Notes under the pieces: generated by a model
Databases searched by the model: none
What the model saw: the letters and a program-made list of their open reading frames with translations, nothing else
What the model was told of the DNA's origin: nothing
Translations under genes and position numbers: made by a program
Part shown: one piece after another, positions 40,981 through 50,107 of the stretch
How the letters are laid out: each line of letters opens with the position of its first letter
Position numbering within the stretch: position 1 is the first letter of the stretch
Assembly: GCA_944325875.1 (NCBI GenBank)
Contig: CALVBU010000015.1
Location: 1 to 58,048, forward strand
Reading direction: 5' to 3'
Length of the DNA: 58,048 nt
Source of the DNA: Candidatus Gastranaerophilales bacterium
GTDB taxonomy: Bacteria > Cyanobacteriota > Vampirovibrionia > Gastranaerophilales > Gastranaerophilaceae

Positions 40981-42048
40981 ATGCATATAGATAAGCAAAT
41001 AGAAAAAGTATATAAAGATATGTCTGGAAGTATAGCAAAGAATAGATTAACTATTCAATTAAGCTTTGCTATAAAATTGATTGTCGAACTTTATGCTGTC
41101 GAAGATTTCACTGTTTTTATGGATTGCATTGAGGATGTAGCGGTAAAAAAAGTTGTTAACGGGACGGAAGAGCTATTTTTATATCAAGTTAAGACAAAAA
41201 ACCGTGGAGAATTTACATTGAATTATATTATTAGTGAAAAATGGTTCCAAAATTTATACAAACATACTTATAATTTTTCTGGTTTCAATTATGAAATTGC
41301 TCTTGTTTCAAATGTGGATATTACAGATAATCAAATAATATTCCCAAATGAAAAGACTAAAATTAGTGCAGATACAGTTGAAAAAGAGGAAGTCAAAGAT
41401 GATGAAAAAAGACTATATAGAATTAAAAAATGTATAAGCGATAGTGAAAATATTCCTATTGAAGAAGTTGACTTATCAAAATTTTATTTTATAAAATCAA
41501 ATTTACATTGTGATACGCACAAAGAGCAAGCGCTTAAGCTATTTGAAGATTTTATTATAAATATTGATAGTAATGCGGAGCTTATAAAGACCAGAGCATT
41601 TTTTACTGCACTGTATGATACATTGGATTCGCGTTTTAATAACGAGATTAATCCTAAAACTACCGATATTAATGAAATTGTTCGTAAAAAGGGATATACA
41701 AAAAATGAATTCGAACAATCTTTAGCAACTTATTTAAATGAGTCTATACCAAAGAATGTTGATTTGTATTCTTTGTTAAATATATCCACAATATCTGAAC
41801 AAAAAGAAATGGCCGCGCAGAGACCTCGGTTTTTGATGGATTTAACTAAAAATGATGAGCCATTTAAGGTTTTTATTTCTGAAATTTTGAATTATGTAAG
41901 AAATAGTAATACGCAGACTTTAATAAGTCAAAGCGTTAATTTTATAAATAAAAACACTAAAATATCTCCAGTTTATCAGGATGAGGGATATATAAAATTT
42001 GCAACAGCATTTGTATATTACAAGTATATTAATGGGGAGGTGGTTTAA
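40981..42048 (+). CDS. Lamassu-like effector nuclease LmuA (DUF4297/Cap4-type)
   Basis: A 355-residue protein. The N-terminal domain has FTVFMDCIEDVAVKKV followed by EELFLYQVKTKN (about 40-78), the D...Q-V-K form of the PD-(D/E)XK core in DUF4297/Cap4-type nucleases. The C-terminal part (about 190-355) is helical and probably binds the ATPase. The next gene, an SMC-type ATPase, begins at the base after its stop. The two-gene order DUF4297 then SMC is that of the original Lamassu (lmuA-lmuB). No lmuC is present. In Lamassu the nuclease is activated after DNA-end sensing by the SMC subunit. Confidence 0.7.
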   Translation: MHIDKQIEKVYKDMSGSIAKNRLTIQLSFAIKLIVELYAVEDFTVFMDCIEDVAVKKVVNGTEELFLYQVKTKNRGEFTLNYIISEKWFQNLYKHTYNFSGFNYEIALVSNVDITDNQIIFPNEKTKISADTVEKEEVKDDEKRLYRIKKCISDSENIPIEEVDLSKFYFIKSNLHCDTHKEQALKLFEDFIINIDSNAELIKTRAFFTALYDTLDSRFNNEINPKTTDINEIVRKKGYTKNEFEQSLATYLNESIPKNVDLYSLLNISTISEQKEMAAQRPRFLMDLTKNDEPFKVFISEILNYVRNSNTQTLISQSVNFINKNTKISPVYQDEGYIKFATAFVYYKYINGEVV

Positions 42049-43737
42049 GTGAGCAAAGTTGTATTTAAAGAGTTGCTAATAGTGGATTTAGGAACCAAGA
42101 CAGCTCAACTTATCACGTTTACCGATGGAAAGAACATGTTGACTAGCCACAATAACCATGTTGGTAAATCTTTAATATGCAAATCTTTATATCATGTTCT
42201 CGGAGCAGAATCCTTTTTTTCAGATACTTGGAAACGAGTTGATTCGTTATACTTTCTAAAGTTTGATGTAGATAATAAAGAGTATAAAATAGTTAGGAAA
42301 AACCATATTTTTACGATATATGAGCCTAATGGTTGCGTTGTTAAACTTTATAGAGTAAAAAAACTTACGGAGTATTTTAATAAAATATTTGATTTAGATA
42401 TAAAATTAGTGGCAAAAGATGATAATAAAACAATTATTTCCTCTGCTCCTGTATTCATGTATCTTCCCTATTATATAGATCAAGAAAATGGCTGGACACC
42501 AGAAACTGAGTCTTTTGATAGGTTGGCACAGTTTAGCAAACCGCAACGCAAAATTTCCTTGTTTTATCATCTTGGATGTTATGGGGAAGATTTTGTTAAA
42601 AAAAATTTAAAGATGAAACAATTGTTAGATCAACAAGCTGTTGAAGATGAGGAGTATGAAGATTGTAAAAGAATAACGGAATATCTCAAGGATATATTAG
42701 ATCAAAACGGCGAAATTTTAGCTGATGAAGCTGAGTTAACAGAAAAAATTAATAATAACAGGGCAAAACTTGATGCAATATTGTTAAAGTTAGAAAAGTT
42801 AAAAGGTGAAATCGTTAAGCTAGAAAACGAGAAAACTTTAGCTATGCATACAAAAGAACAATTGGAAAACTTTTTCAAAAAAGAAAATAAACAAAAAAAG
42901 ATTTTCCATAATGTTCAATGTCCTGAATGCGGGTATGAGTTTTCAATTGATTTTAAGGAAAGATTTGAACGGGAGTATATATTAGAAAATCTTGCCATAG
43001 AATTGAGTCGAGTATCTGATGAAATAGCTTCTTATCAAGAAAAGATTGAAAAAAAGAATAAAAAGTATATGGAAACTAGGGCCGATTTTGTGCAGCTTGA
43101 AAAAAATATATCATCAGATGAGGATTTATATAATAAATACATAAAAATTAGAAGTGCCAAATCATTGATTCAAGAAAATGTGCAAAGAATTGGAGAATTA
43201 ACTCTAAATAAAGAAAAACGCGAAGAAGAAATAAAATCGTTGTCAAAAGAACTCAAAGAGTACAAAAAAAAGGCAGAAACGGCTGAATTAATTTATAAAA
43301 GTATTTTGGCGAAATTGTTTTCTGAATTGAATATATCTAAGGAAGAGGTCAATGCAAATGACTATTCAATAGGAGATAGTATTTCAGCCAGTGGCGCATA
43401 TAAAGACAGAGTTATATTGGCAAAATACTATGCTTTTTTAATTGCAAAATTAAAAATGAATAAAGATATCGTGAGTTTTCCTATAGTAATAGACTCTCCG
43501 CGTGGTGACGAGCAAGATAAAGAAAATGCTAAAATAATTATGGATTTCATATTGAAAGAAAATATACTTGATAATCAAGTTATTGTTGCCACCATAGATG
43601 GTAATGAGTTCATTAAAAAAGAGATGTCTATAAATGTTATTGATTTACAAAATGAGAAACATAAATTGTTGAATCATAGCGTTTATGTTCAGTATGAAAA
43701 GAATATTTTAGAATTGTTATCAAATTTAACAGAATGA
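42049..43737 (+). CDS. Lamassu-like SMC ATPase LmuB
   Basis: A 562-residue SMC/Rad50-like ATPase with GTG start directly after the previous stop. Walker A is HNNHVGKSLICKSL (about 35-48, without the first Gly of the classical motif), then a long coiled coil interrupted at about 290 by a zinc-hook-like CPECG, the signature-type ASGAYKDRVILA (about 445-456), and Walker B FPIVIDSPRGDE (about 478-489). It is shorter than most LmuB. A terminator follows at 43800. Alternatives are other ABC/SMC two-gene systems with DUF4297 effectors. Confidence 0.75.
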   Translation: MSKVVFKELLIVDLGTKTAQLITFTDGKNMLTSHNNHVGKSLICKSLYHVLGAESFFSDTWKRVDSLYFLKFDVDNKEYKIVRKNHIFTIYEPNGCVVKLYRVKKLTEYFNKIFDLDIKLVAKDDNKTIISSAPVFMYLPYYIDQENGWTPETESFDRLAQFSKPQRKISLFYHLGCYGEDFVKKNLKMKQLLDQQAVEDEEYEDCKRITEYLKDILDQNGEILADEAELTEKINNNRAKLDAILLKLEKLKGEIVKLENEKTLAMHTKEQLENFFKKENKQKKIFHNVQCPECGYEFSIDFKERFEREYILENLAIELSRVSDEIASYQEKIEKKNKKYMETRADFVQLEKNISSDEDLYNKYIKIRSAKSLIQENVQRIGELTLNKEKREEEIKSLSKELKEYKKKAETAELIYKSILAKLFSELNISKEEVNANDYSIGDSISASGAYKDRVILAKYYAFLIAKLKMNKDIVSFPIVIDSPRGDEQDKENAKIIMDFILKENILDNQVIVATIDGNEFIKKEMSINVIDLQNEKHKLLNHSVYVQYEKNILELLSNLTE

Positions 43738-43799
43738 TAGGACACGGGTATGTTTTTTAATTAAATACATAAACTCATAATTTAAGTTGAATTAGTAAA

Positions 43800-43825
43800 G
43801 AGGTCGTGATAGCACGGCCTCTTTT
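43800..43825 (+). terminator. Terminator of the Lamassu-like operon
   Basis: GAGGTCGTG (43800-43808), ATAG loop, CACGGCCTC (43813-43821), one G-U pair, then TTTT. Confidence 0.85.
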
Positions 43826-43838
43826 GATATGCTTATGA

Positions 43839-43894
43839 GTGTCTTAAAAAACAGACTTTGAAATCTTTACTTTACTTTTTATTTGTGTTATAAT
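43839..43894 (+). promoter_or_regulatory. Promoter/operator element of the WYL-led operon
   Basis: 56 bp from GTGTCTTAAA to TATAAT (43889-43894), -35 TTTACT, 17-bp spacer. Second copy of the element at 40811-40866. Confidence 0.65.
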
Positions 43895-43924
43895 ATTTAT
43901 GTATATTCATTTATGGGGTTTATT

Positions 43925-44971
43925 ATGGGTAAGGAAAACTTCTCGAAAATCAAACTTCTTAAAATTTGGGAGATTCTGAAACAGGAAAGTGACGAAAATC
44001 GTCCACTGACAACGGGACAGATAATACAACGTCTTGCCGATAACGGAATAACTTGCGACAGAAGAACATTATATGCCGATATTGCTACGCTGAATTCTTT
44101 CGGATATGAGGTTGTGACACAGAAAGGTCAGCATAGTAATTCGTATTATATAGTTGACAGAAGATTTGATATTCCGGAACTCAGAATTTTAATCGATGCG
44201 GTACAAGCTGCAAGTTTTATATCCCCGAAAAAGACAGAAGAATTGACGGATAAAATCGCCGCTCTCGGCGGTAGTTATCGTGCGGACATTCTCAAAAAGA
44301 ACATTGTTGAGTTTAATACTACCAAGCACAGTAATGAGCATATCTACTACACCGTAAATAAGATAGAAGATGCCATTCTTGCAGAAAAGAAGATTGCGTT
44401 TCAGTATTTTGATTTGAACGATCGTCACGAGCGTGTGTTTAGAAAGAACGGCGAAAAGTATACGGCAAATCCCGTTGCAATGATCTTTTCTAATGACAAT
44501 TATTATCTGATATGCTATCACGATAACCATGATAATATTGTAACCTATCGTATTGACAGAATGTTGAATGCCGAGATGCTGGCTGATGGTATTAATACGA
44601 AAGTCAGACCTAAGGCGCTAAGTATATCGAAGCATCGGAAGCAAGCGTTTTCAATGTTCGGCGGAGAGAAACAAACGGTCAGTTTTGAGGCAGATCGTGA
44701 TATGTTGGACGTAATCTTCGACAAGTTCGGCGAAGATATGAGTATAGCTTCACTCGGTACGGATAGAATTTCGTTTTCTGCCGAAGTTCAGATAAGTCCG
44801 ATGTTTTTCGGTTGGTGCTGTTCTTTTGGTGAGAGGTTGAAAGTGGTGGGGCCAAATGGCGTAGTTTTAAAGATGACAGAATTATTAAACAAAATGACAA
44901 AATTTTATTCGGAATATAATTTTTATGATAACCGGATAAAAAAGGGGGATTCGGATGTCAGTAAAGATTGA
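43925..44971 (+). CDS. WYL-domain transcriptional regulator
   Basis: A 348-residue protein. N-terminal winged helix: TTGQIIQRLADNGI and RRTLYADIATLNSFGYEV; then a linker and a WYL domain (KIAFQYFDLNDRHE, ANPVAMIFSNDNYYLICYHD, TYRIDRML), and a C-terminal WCX-type extension (GWCCSFGERLKVVGP). WYL regulators of defence operons bind nucleic acids or ligands and keep the operon silent. It starts the R-M operon and overlaps the GHKL gene by 17 bases. The shared promoter element suggests that it also acts on the Lamassu-like genes. ATG 43925 preferred over ATG 43913 and 43883 on family length. Confidence 0.88.
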   Translation: MGKENFSKIKLLKIWEILKQESDENRPLTTGQIIQRLADNGITCDRRTLYADIATLNSFGYEVVTQKGQHSNSYYIVDRRFDIPELRILIDAVQAASFISPKKTEELTDKIAALGGSYRADILKKNIVEFNTTKHSNEHIYYTVNKIEDAILAEKKIAFQYFDLNDRHERVFRKNGEKYTANPVAMIFSNDNYYLICYHDNHDNIVTYRIDRMLNAEMLADGINTKVRPKALSISKHRKQAFSMFGGEKQTVSFEADRDMLDVIFDKFGEDMSIASLGTDRISFSAEVQISPMFFGWCCSFGERLKVVGPNGVVLKMTELLNKMTKFYSEYNFYDNRIKKGDSDVSKD

Positions 44972-46436
44972 AAATACGCCATCGCCTAGCGTACTTATGA
45001 ATTCCATGCGTTCGATAGGATATACATTCAAAACCGCCTTAGCAGATATTATTGATAATTCAATTTCTGCTAAAGCGAAAAATGTATACATAAATGTTCC
45101 GATAAATGATTCAGAGTTATTCATCTCAGTTTTGGATGATGGTAACGGTATGACTCGAAATGAATTATTCAATGCTATGAAATATGGCAGTGATCGGGAA
45201 TATGGTTTATCGGATCTTGGGCGTTTTGGACTTGGGTTGAAGTCTGCTTCGCTTTCTCAATGTAGACTCCTTACGGTTCTTTCTAAAAATGAAAACGTTA
45301 TTTCTGGCTTTCAATGGGATCTTGATCTTGTAATAAAAGATAAAAAATGGGATTGTATTGAACTGGATGAGATGGAAATCGCCGAAATTCCAACGGTTGA
45401 CGCATTAATGGAGTTGCCGATGGGGACTTTGGTGGTGTGGCAGAATTTTGATATTGCGTATAAAAAAAGCAATGGCAGAATTCGTGAATATTTATCCGAT
45501 GAAATGGCAGACGCGGAAAAGCATTTGCGCTTGGTTTTTCACAGGTTTTTATCTAATAGATTCAAACCCTTGAAGATTTATGTGAATAATGATTTGCTTG
45601 AGCCATTGGATCCTTTTTTAGAAGATCATCCTAAAACTGATTCTAAAAAGGTTAGCGAGATTACTTTTGACGGCGAAACGATTAAAGTTCAGCCATTTAT
45701 TCTTCCGCATATGACAGACCTTTCTGATAAAGATATTGATAAACTTGGTGGAATCGATGCATTGCGAAATGATCAAGGATTTTACATCTATAGGAATGAT
45801 CGCTTGATTATATATGGCAAGTGGTTCAGACTTTCATCCGCGAATGTTAGTGCAGAATTACTTAAGTATGGCAGAATCAAAGTAGATATTCCGAACTCAC
45901 TGGATGAGATTTGGGATATTGATATAAAAAAGCAAAACGCAACCATTCCGCGTCAGATCTTGAATTATCTTAAAAAGGCAGTTTCTGATGTGTGTTCCAG
46001 ATCTAAAGAGAAAACTACCAAAAGGGTTAGGTTAACACTGGAACGTGATGATAATAAAATCTGGAACAAATCTCTTGATAAAAATCAAAAAGAAAGATTT
46101 TTTGTTAATAAGGAATCGGAATTCATCCGACATTTTTTGGATGAGTTTGATGATAACAATAAGCGCAAAATACTTAATTTTATTGATACCATTTCTGCAA
46201 CGCTGCCATTGGATGATATATATAATGCTGTTTGCAATAAGAACAATGCAACGAATATTGAGGAAGAACAGTTTGAGGCAATAGTTTTGGAAGGGGTATC
46301 GCAGTTCCGTATGATAAAAAATATTATACAGAAAAGTGATGAAGAAGTAATGTCCTTATTAACACGATATGAACCGTTTAATGATGAGGCAATTGCGGAT
46401 AAAATCCGGAGGATTGTGATAAATGAAAACGCGTGA
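44955..46436 (+). CDS. GHKL ATPase of the MutL/MORC type
   Basis: A 493-residue protein with the Bergerat fold: ALADIIDNSISAKAKNV (about 29-45), LDDGNGMTRNE (about 60-70) and LGRFGLGLKSASL (about 88-100). The place normally taken by catalytic Glu is Asp31. Downstream is a MORC/MutL-like S5 domain (VVWQNFD, YRNDRLIIYGKWF). Such ATPases are predicted DNA clamps of restriction-modification systems with Z1 proteins and cytosine methylases. Overlaps the WYL gene by 17 bases and the Z1 gene by 14. Confidence 0.85.
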   Translation: MSVKIENTPSPSVLMNSMRSIGYTFKTALADIIDNSISAKAKNVYINVPINDSELFISVLDDGNGMTRNELFNAMKYGSDREYGLSDLGRFGLGLKSASLSQCRLLTVLSKNENVISGFQWDLDLVIKDKKWDCIELDEMEIAEIPTVDALMELPMGTLVVWQNFDIAYKKSNGRIREYLSDEMADAEKHLRLVFHRFLSNRFKPLKIYVNNDLLEPLDPFLEDHPKTDSKKVSEITFDGETIKVQPFILPHMTDLSDKDIDKLGGIDALRNDQGFYIYRNDRLIIYGKWFRLSSANVSAELLKYGRIKVDIPNSLDEIWDIDIKKQNATIPRQILNYLKKAVSDVCSRSKEKTTKRVRLTLERDDNKIWNKSLDKNQKERFFVNKESEFIRHFLDEFDDNNKRKILNFIDTISATLPLDDIYNAVCNKNNATNIEEEQFEAIVLEGVSQFRMIKNIIQKSDEEVMSLLTRYEPFNDEAIADKIRRIVINENA

Positions 46437-49197
46437 AGAAATATTTGATATTTATCTTAATCAGTATTCCAATGATGTTGCTGTTATGAAAATCAGCAAT
46501 CCATTTTATGTTCCGGATGAACTAAGTATTGTTAAGTCTATAGATAAAACAGGAGATATGTATCGCCTAGTTTTGCCGGAAATAGGCTTGACAGAAGATG
46601 AAAAAGATCTGGTTATTAAAAAAATCAAATCCGTTCATTCTGTTTATCAGGAAGAGGGAAGTGCTTTGCTTGGTGATTATGAACATGATTATAAATGGTA
46701 TGAAAATTTCTTGAATGAGGGTAATGAAGAATATTATTGGATACGATATAAGAATTATCTTGCCGTTCAAAAGCATTTTCCGCCAGAAGTTATTTATACG
46801 TTAGAACAAGATACGTTGAGAAAAATCATGTCGTATCTGGGAAATCCGAATGATGTAAATGGGTTTTCTGTTCGTGGTCTTGTAGTAGGAGATGTGCAAT
46901 CTGGAAAGACATCAAATTATTTGGGCTTGGTAACAAAAGCCGCAGATGCTGGATACAGAGTAATTTTTATTCTGACCGGTACAATAGAGAGTTTGAGAAA
47001 GCAGACGCAAATCCGTGCAGAAGAAGGGTTTGTCGGATATGATGTGGTATCTGCAATGGATGTTGGAGTTGGTCGTGGTGACAGAACTCCGAAATCGTTT
47101 ACCAGCAGATCAAAAGATTTTGTAGCGGATGATGATCAGAATACGAATATAAAAATCAGCAATTATCCAAGTGAGCCGATGATTTTTGTCGTGAAGAAAA
47201 ATGCAAGTGTGCTAAAAAAACTTTATTCTTCTTTGAAGAATATAAACACGACAAAACAATATCAAAAGATCAACGCGCCTATGCTACTGATAGATGATGA
47301 AGCTGATAATGCCAGTATAAATACAAAGAAAGCAGAAGATGATCCGACAAAAATCAACAAGTATATCCGCAGCATTCTTTCTTTGTTTACAAAAAGCAGC
47401 TATGTGGGTTTTACGGCTACTCCGTTTGCCAATGTATTTATTAGTTATGATCGTGAAGATGAAATGCTTAGGGATGATTTGTTCCCGCGTGACTTCATTT
47501 ATTCATTGAAAGCACCGTCAAATTATTGTGGCTCAAGACAATATTTCTTTAACCCCAATAATAATGTACGTCATATACTTGATGGTAATGAAGAGCTCTT
47601 CCCGATGAAGCACAAAAAAGAATGGCATGGTGATAAATTATTTGACTCATTGTACCATGCTATCAATACTTTTATGATAGCGAATGCTATTCGTGATATC
47701 CGCGACGCAAGTGTCAATATCAGGACAAACCGCTCGATGTTGATCAATATGACGCGATTTACGAAAGTTCAGCTTGTTATAAAAGATATCGTTGATGATT
47801 ACTATTTGCGTGTTAAAAATGCAATAAAGCAAACCCATAAACTTGATGCCGCATATGCACTGACAAATCCGTTGATAGCTTCATTAAAGAAAACATTTGA
47901 TGAAGAGTATAAGAGCATTATTGTCAATGGTTCTGTTATCAGTTGGGAAGCAGTTCGAGCAAGTCTTTATCAATCTATTAAGGATATTCAGATTATTGTA
48001 GTTAACTCTTCGAAACAATCTTCTAAATTGAATTATGATGATCATAAGGATACTGGGTTGCGTGTCATTGCTATTGGCGGACTTGCATTGTCTCGTGGCT
48101 TAACGCTGGAAGGGCTATGTGTCAGTTATTTTTATCGCAATACAGCAACTTTTGATGTTCTTATGCAGATGGGCAGATGGTTTGGTTATCGCGAAGGATA
48201 TGCTGACTTATGTAAAATCTTTATTACGAAAGAATCGGCTGATTATTATAAATATATTTGCAGATCAATAGAAGACCTGAGAAAAGATATCGAAATAATG
48301 GGCAGACAAAATAAAAAACCCGAGGAGTACGGTATCCGTGTTCGTAATGATTCTATAGATTTGGGTATAACTGCAGCAAATAAAAGCCGAAACACTAAAA
48401 AAATGGTGTATCATAAGTCTTTTTATGGCAATATTTTTGAAACGCCCCATCTTCATAGAGATCTTGATATCATTGAAAGAAACATTGAGCTTACATTGAA
48501 CTTTCTTCACAAGATTGACATTTCGCAAAGAGATAGCAGTGTAAGACATCCATATTTCAGAAAAATATCTAAAAACGATGTTGTTCAGCTGATTTCGTCA
48601 ATCTCTGTACATAAAGCAAGTGAAAGTTATTTTGATCAAAAACAAATATTAAGATTTCTGAAACGTACGGATGAAGAATTGAACTATTTTGATGTTCTCA
48701 TTATAGGTGGACAAGAAGATAGTAAAAATCGCTTTGTTTTCCCTGAACTTGCCATTGATAATGCTCTGGTTTTCAGAACATATGATGTACCGGATGAAGA
48801 TACATCAGTTATCAGAATGAGTTGCCAACGTGCTAGGTTAGGTGGTCGGGCAGATGCTAAAAATGGTTTGTCAAGTGAACAGCTGCCGCAAGGGGATAGC
48901 ATTCGTTCTCAGGATTATATGGTTAAAGGGCGTAATCCGCTGTTAATTATATATTTCATTGATCCTGACAACAGCAATTTGTCTGATGAAGAGATGTATA
49001 CTGGTGCATCTTCAAAATCAGAAAATGTTAAAGTGCGTCGTGAATTAAAGACACGACGATATAATTATCTTGTCGGATATGCTATAGGATTCCCACATAA
49101 GGACAATGCTGTCAGCGAAAGTATTCTTTATACGGTTAACAAGATGGTTAACTATTTTGATAAGGATCACGAAGAGGGAGATGATTGTAATGAATAA
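46423..49197 (+). CDS. Z1-domain ATPase
   Basis: A 924-residue protein with an SF2-like core and the Z1 domain. Walker A VVGDVQSGKTSNYLG (about 154-168), LLIDDEADNASI (about 288-299), FTATPFANVFI (about 328-338), and the family-specific IAIGGLALSRGLTLEGL, QMGRWFGYR region (about 545-590). Z1 proteins always accompany GHKL ATPases in these R-M operons and are believed to drive translocation or remodelling. Overlaps its neighbours on both sides (14 and 8 bases). Confidence 0.88.
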   Translation: MKTREEIFDIYLNQYSNDVAVMKISNPFYVPDELSIVKSIDKTGDMYRLVLPEIGLTEDEKDLVIKKIKSVHSVYQEEGSALLGDYEHDYKWYENFLNEGNEEYYWIRYKNYLAVQKHFPPEVIYTLEQDTLRKIMSYLGNPNDVNGFSVRGLVVGDVQSGKTSNYLGLVTKAADAGYRVIFILTGTIESLRKQTQIRAEEGFVGYDVVSAMDVGVGRGDRTPKSFTSRSKDFVADDDQNTNIKISNYPSEPMIFVVKKNASVLKKLYSSLKNINTTKQYQKINAPMLLIDDEADNASINTKKAEDDPTKINKYIRSILSLFTKSSYVGFTATPFANVFISYDREDEMLRDDLFPRDFIYSLKAPSNYCGSRQYFFNPNNNVRHILDGNEELFPMKHKKEWHGDKLFDSLYHAINTFMIANAIRDIRDASVNIRTNRSMLINMTRFTKVQLVIKDIVDDYYLRVKNAIKQTHKLDAAYALTNPLIASLKKTFDEEYKSIIVNGSVISWEAVRASLYQSIKDIQIIVVNSSKQSSKLNYDDHKDTGLRVIAIGGLALSRGLTLEGLCVSYFYRNTATFDVLMQMGRWFGYREGYADLCKIFITKESADYYKYICRSIEDLRKDIEIMGRQNKKPEEYGIRVRNDSIDLGITAANKSRNTKKMVYHKSFYGNIFETPHLHRDLDIIERNIELTLNFLHKIDISQRDSSVRHPYFRKISKNDVVQLISSISVHKASESYFDQKQILRFLKRTDEELNYFDVLIIGGQEDSKNRFVFPELAIDNALVFRTYDVPDEDTSVIRMSCQRARLGGRADAKNGLSSEQLPQGDSIRSQDYMVKGRNPLLIIYFIDPDNSNLSDEEMYTGASSKSENVKVRRELKTRRYNYLVGYAIGFPHKDNAVSESILYTVNKMVNYFDKDHEEGDDCNE

Positions 49198-50107
49198 AAC
49201 TGAAGTTGAAGCAAAATTGTCTTTGATAAGGAACAATTCGGAATATGTCAGAGTGTCCGATAATCACCCACTCGAATTATATCTTGGAAAGAATGAAAAG
49301 GGAAATCCGACTCTTCGCTATAATGGTGATTTTCAACCTATTAAAGTGATTGGTAACGCATTGCTTGAAATTAAACAAATCCGAACTACGAGCTATAATT
49401 CGTTATTATTTTGTTTTAATTCCAATGACAATCTTTCTCTTTTCTATAGTTTTTGTGAGGATATAATAAGTCAAACTGAAAATTATTCCGGAAATAATGG
49501 CTACGTTGAAATTGTAAACCGGTATAATCAGTGGAAAAAGATGTTTTATGGATCATCCAAGTTACTAAATGAAAATGAAATACTGGGCTTGATCGGTGAA
49601 TTATTATTTTTGAAAGATTATGCTGTCAAAAAGTACGGTACGACTGTAGCTTTGAACGGCTGGAGTGGACCGGAACCAACGCATAAAGATTTTTCATATG
49701 GCGATGATTGGTTCGAAATTAAGACAATCAATTCTTTTAAGAATTCAGTTTTTATATCTTCAATAGAGCAGCTGGATAGTGAAAATTCAGGCAAGTTGGT
49801 GATCTATCGTATGGAAAAAATGAGCCCGAGTTTTCACGGTATTTCGCTAAATAATCTTGTAGGGACGATAATGGAGTCCTTCAAACTTGATTCCGACAGG
49901 GATATTTTTATCGAAAAGCTAAAACAGGTTGGATATGCTTATAACGAAGTTTATGATAATTATGTTTACAACTTTATTACCATGGACAGCTATTTTGTGA
50001 ATGACAAATTCCCAAGGATCAAAGCAGAACAGCTTGTTGATGGAATTGGTAAAGTACAATACGAAATATTAATTTCTCTTATAGAGAAATTCAAGGAGAC
50101 ATTATGA
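49190..50107 (+). CDS. PD-(D/E)XK family protein (DUF4420-type)
   Basis: A 305-residue protein. GLIGELLFLKDYAVKKYG (about 131-148), then GPEPTHKDFSYGDDWFEIKT (about 161-180), gives the E...D...E-x-K nuclease core usual for DUF4420 members. It is the likely restriction nuclease of the system. ATG 49190 with GGGAG was taken, 8 bases inside the Z1 gene; an upstream frame to 49106 is in the Z1 gene. Overlaps the AIPR gene by 4 bases. Confidence 0.82.
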   Translation: MNKTEVEAKLSLIRNNSEYVRVSDNHPLELYLGKNEKGNPTLRYNGDFQPIKVIGNALLEIKQIRTTSYNSLLFCFNSNDNLSLFYSFCEDIISQTENYSGNNGYVEIVNRYNQWKKMFYGSSKLLNENEILGLIGELLFLKDYAVKKYGTTVALNGWSGPEPTHKDFSYGDDWFEIKTINSFKNSVFISSIEQLDSENSGKLVIYRMEKMSPSFHGISLNNLVGTIMESFKLDSDRDIFIEKLKQVGYAYNEVYDNYVYNFITMDSYFVNDKFPRIKAEQLVDGIGKVQYEILISLIEKFKETL

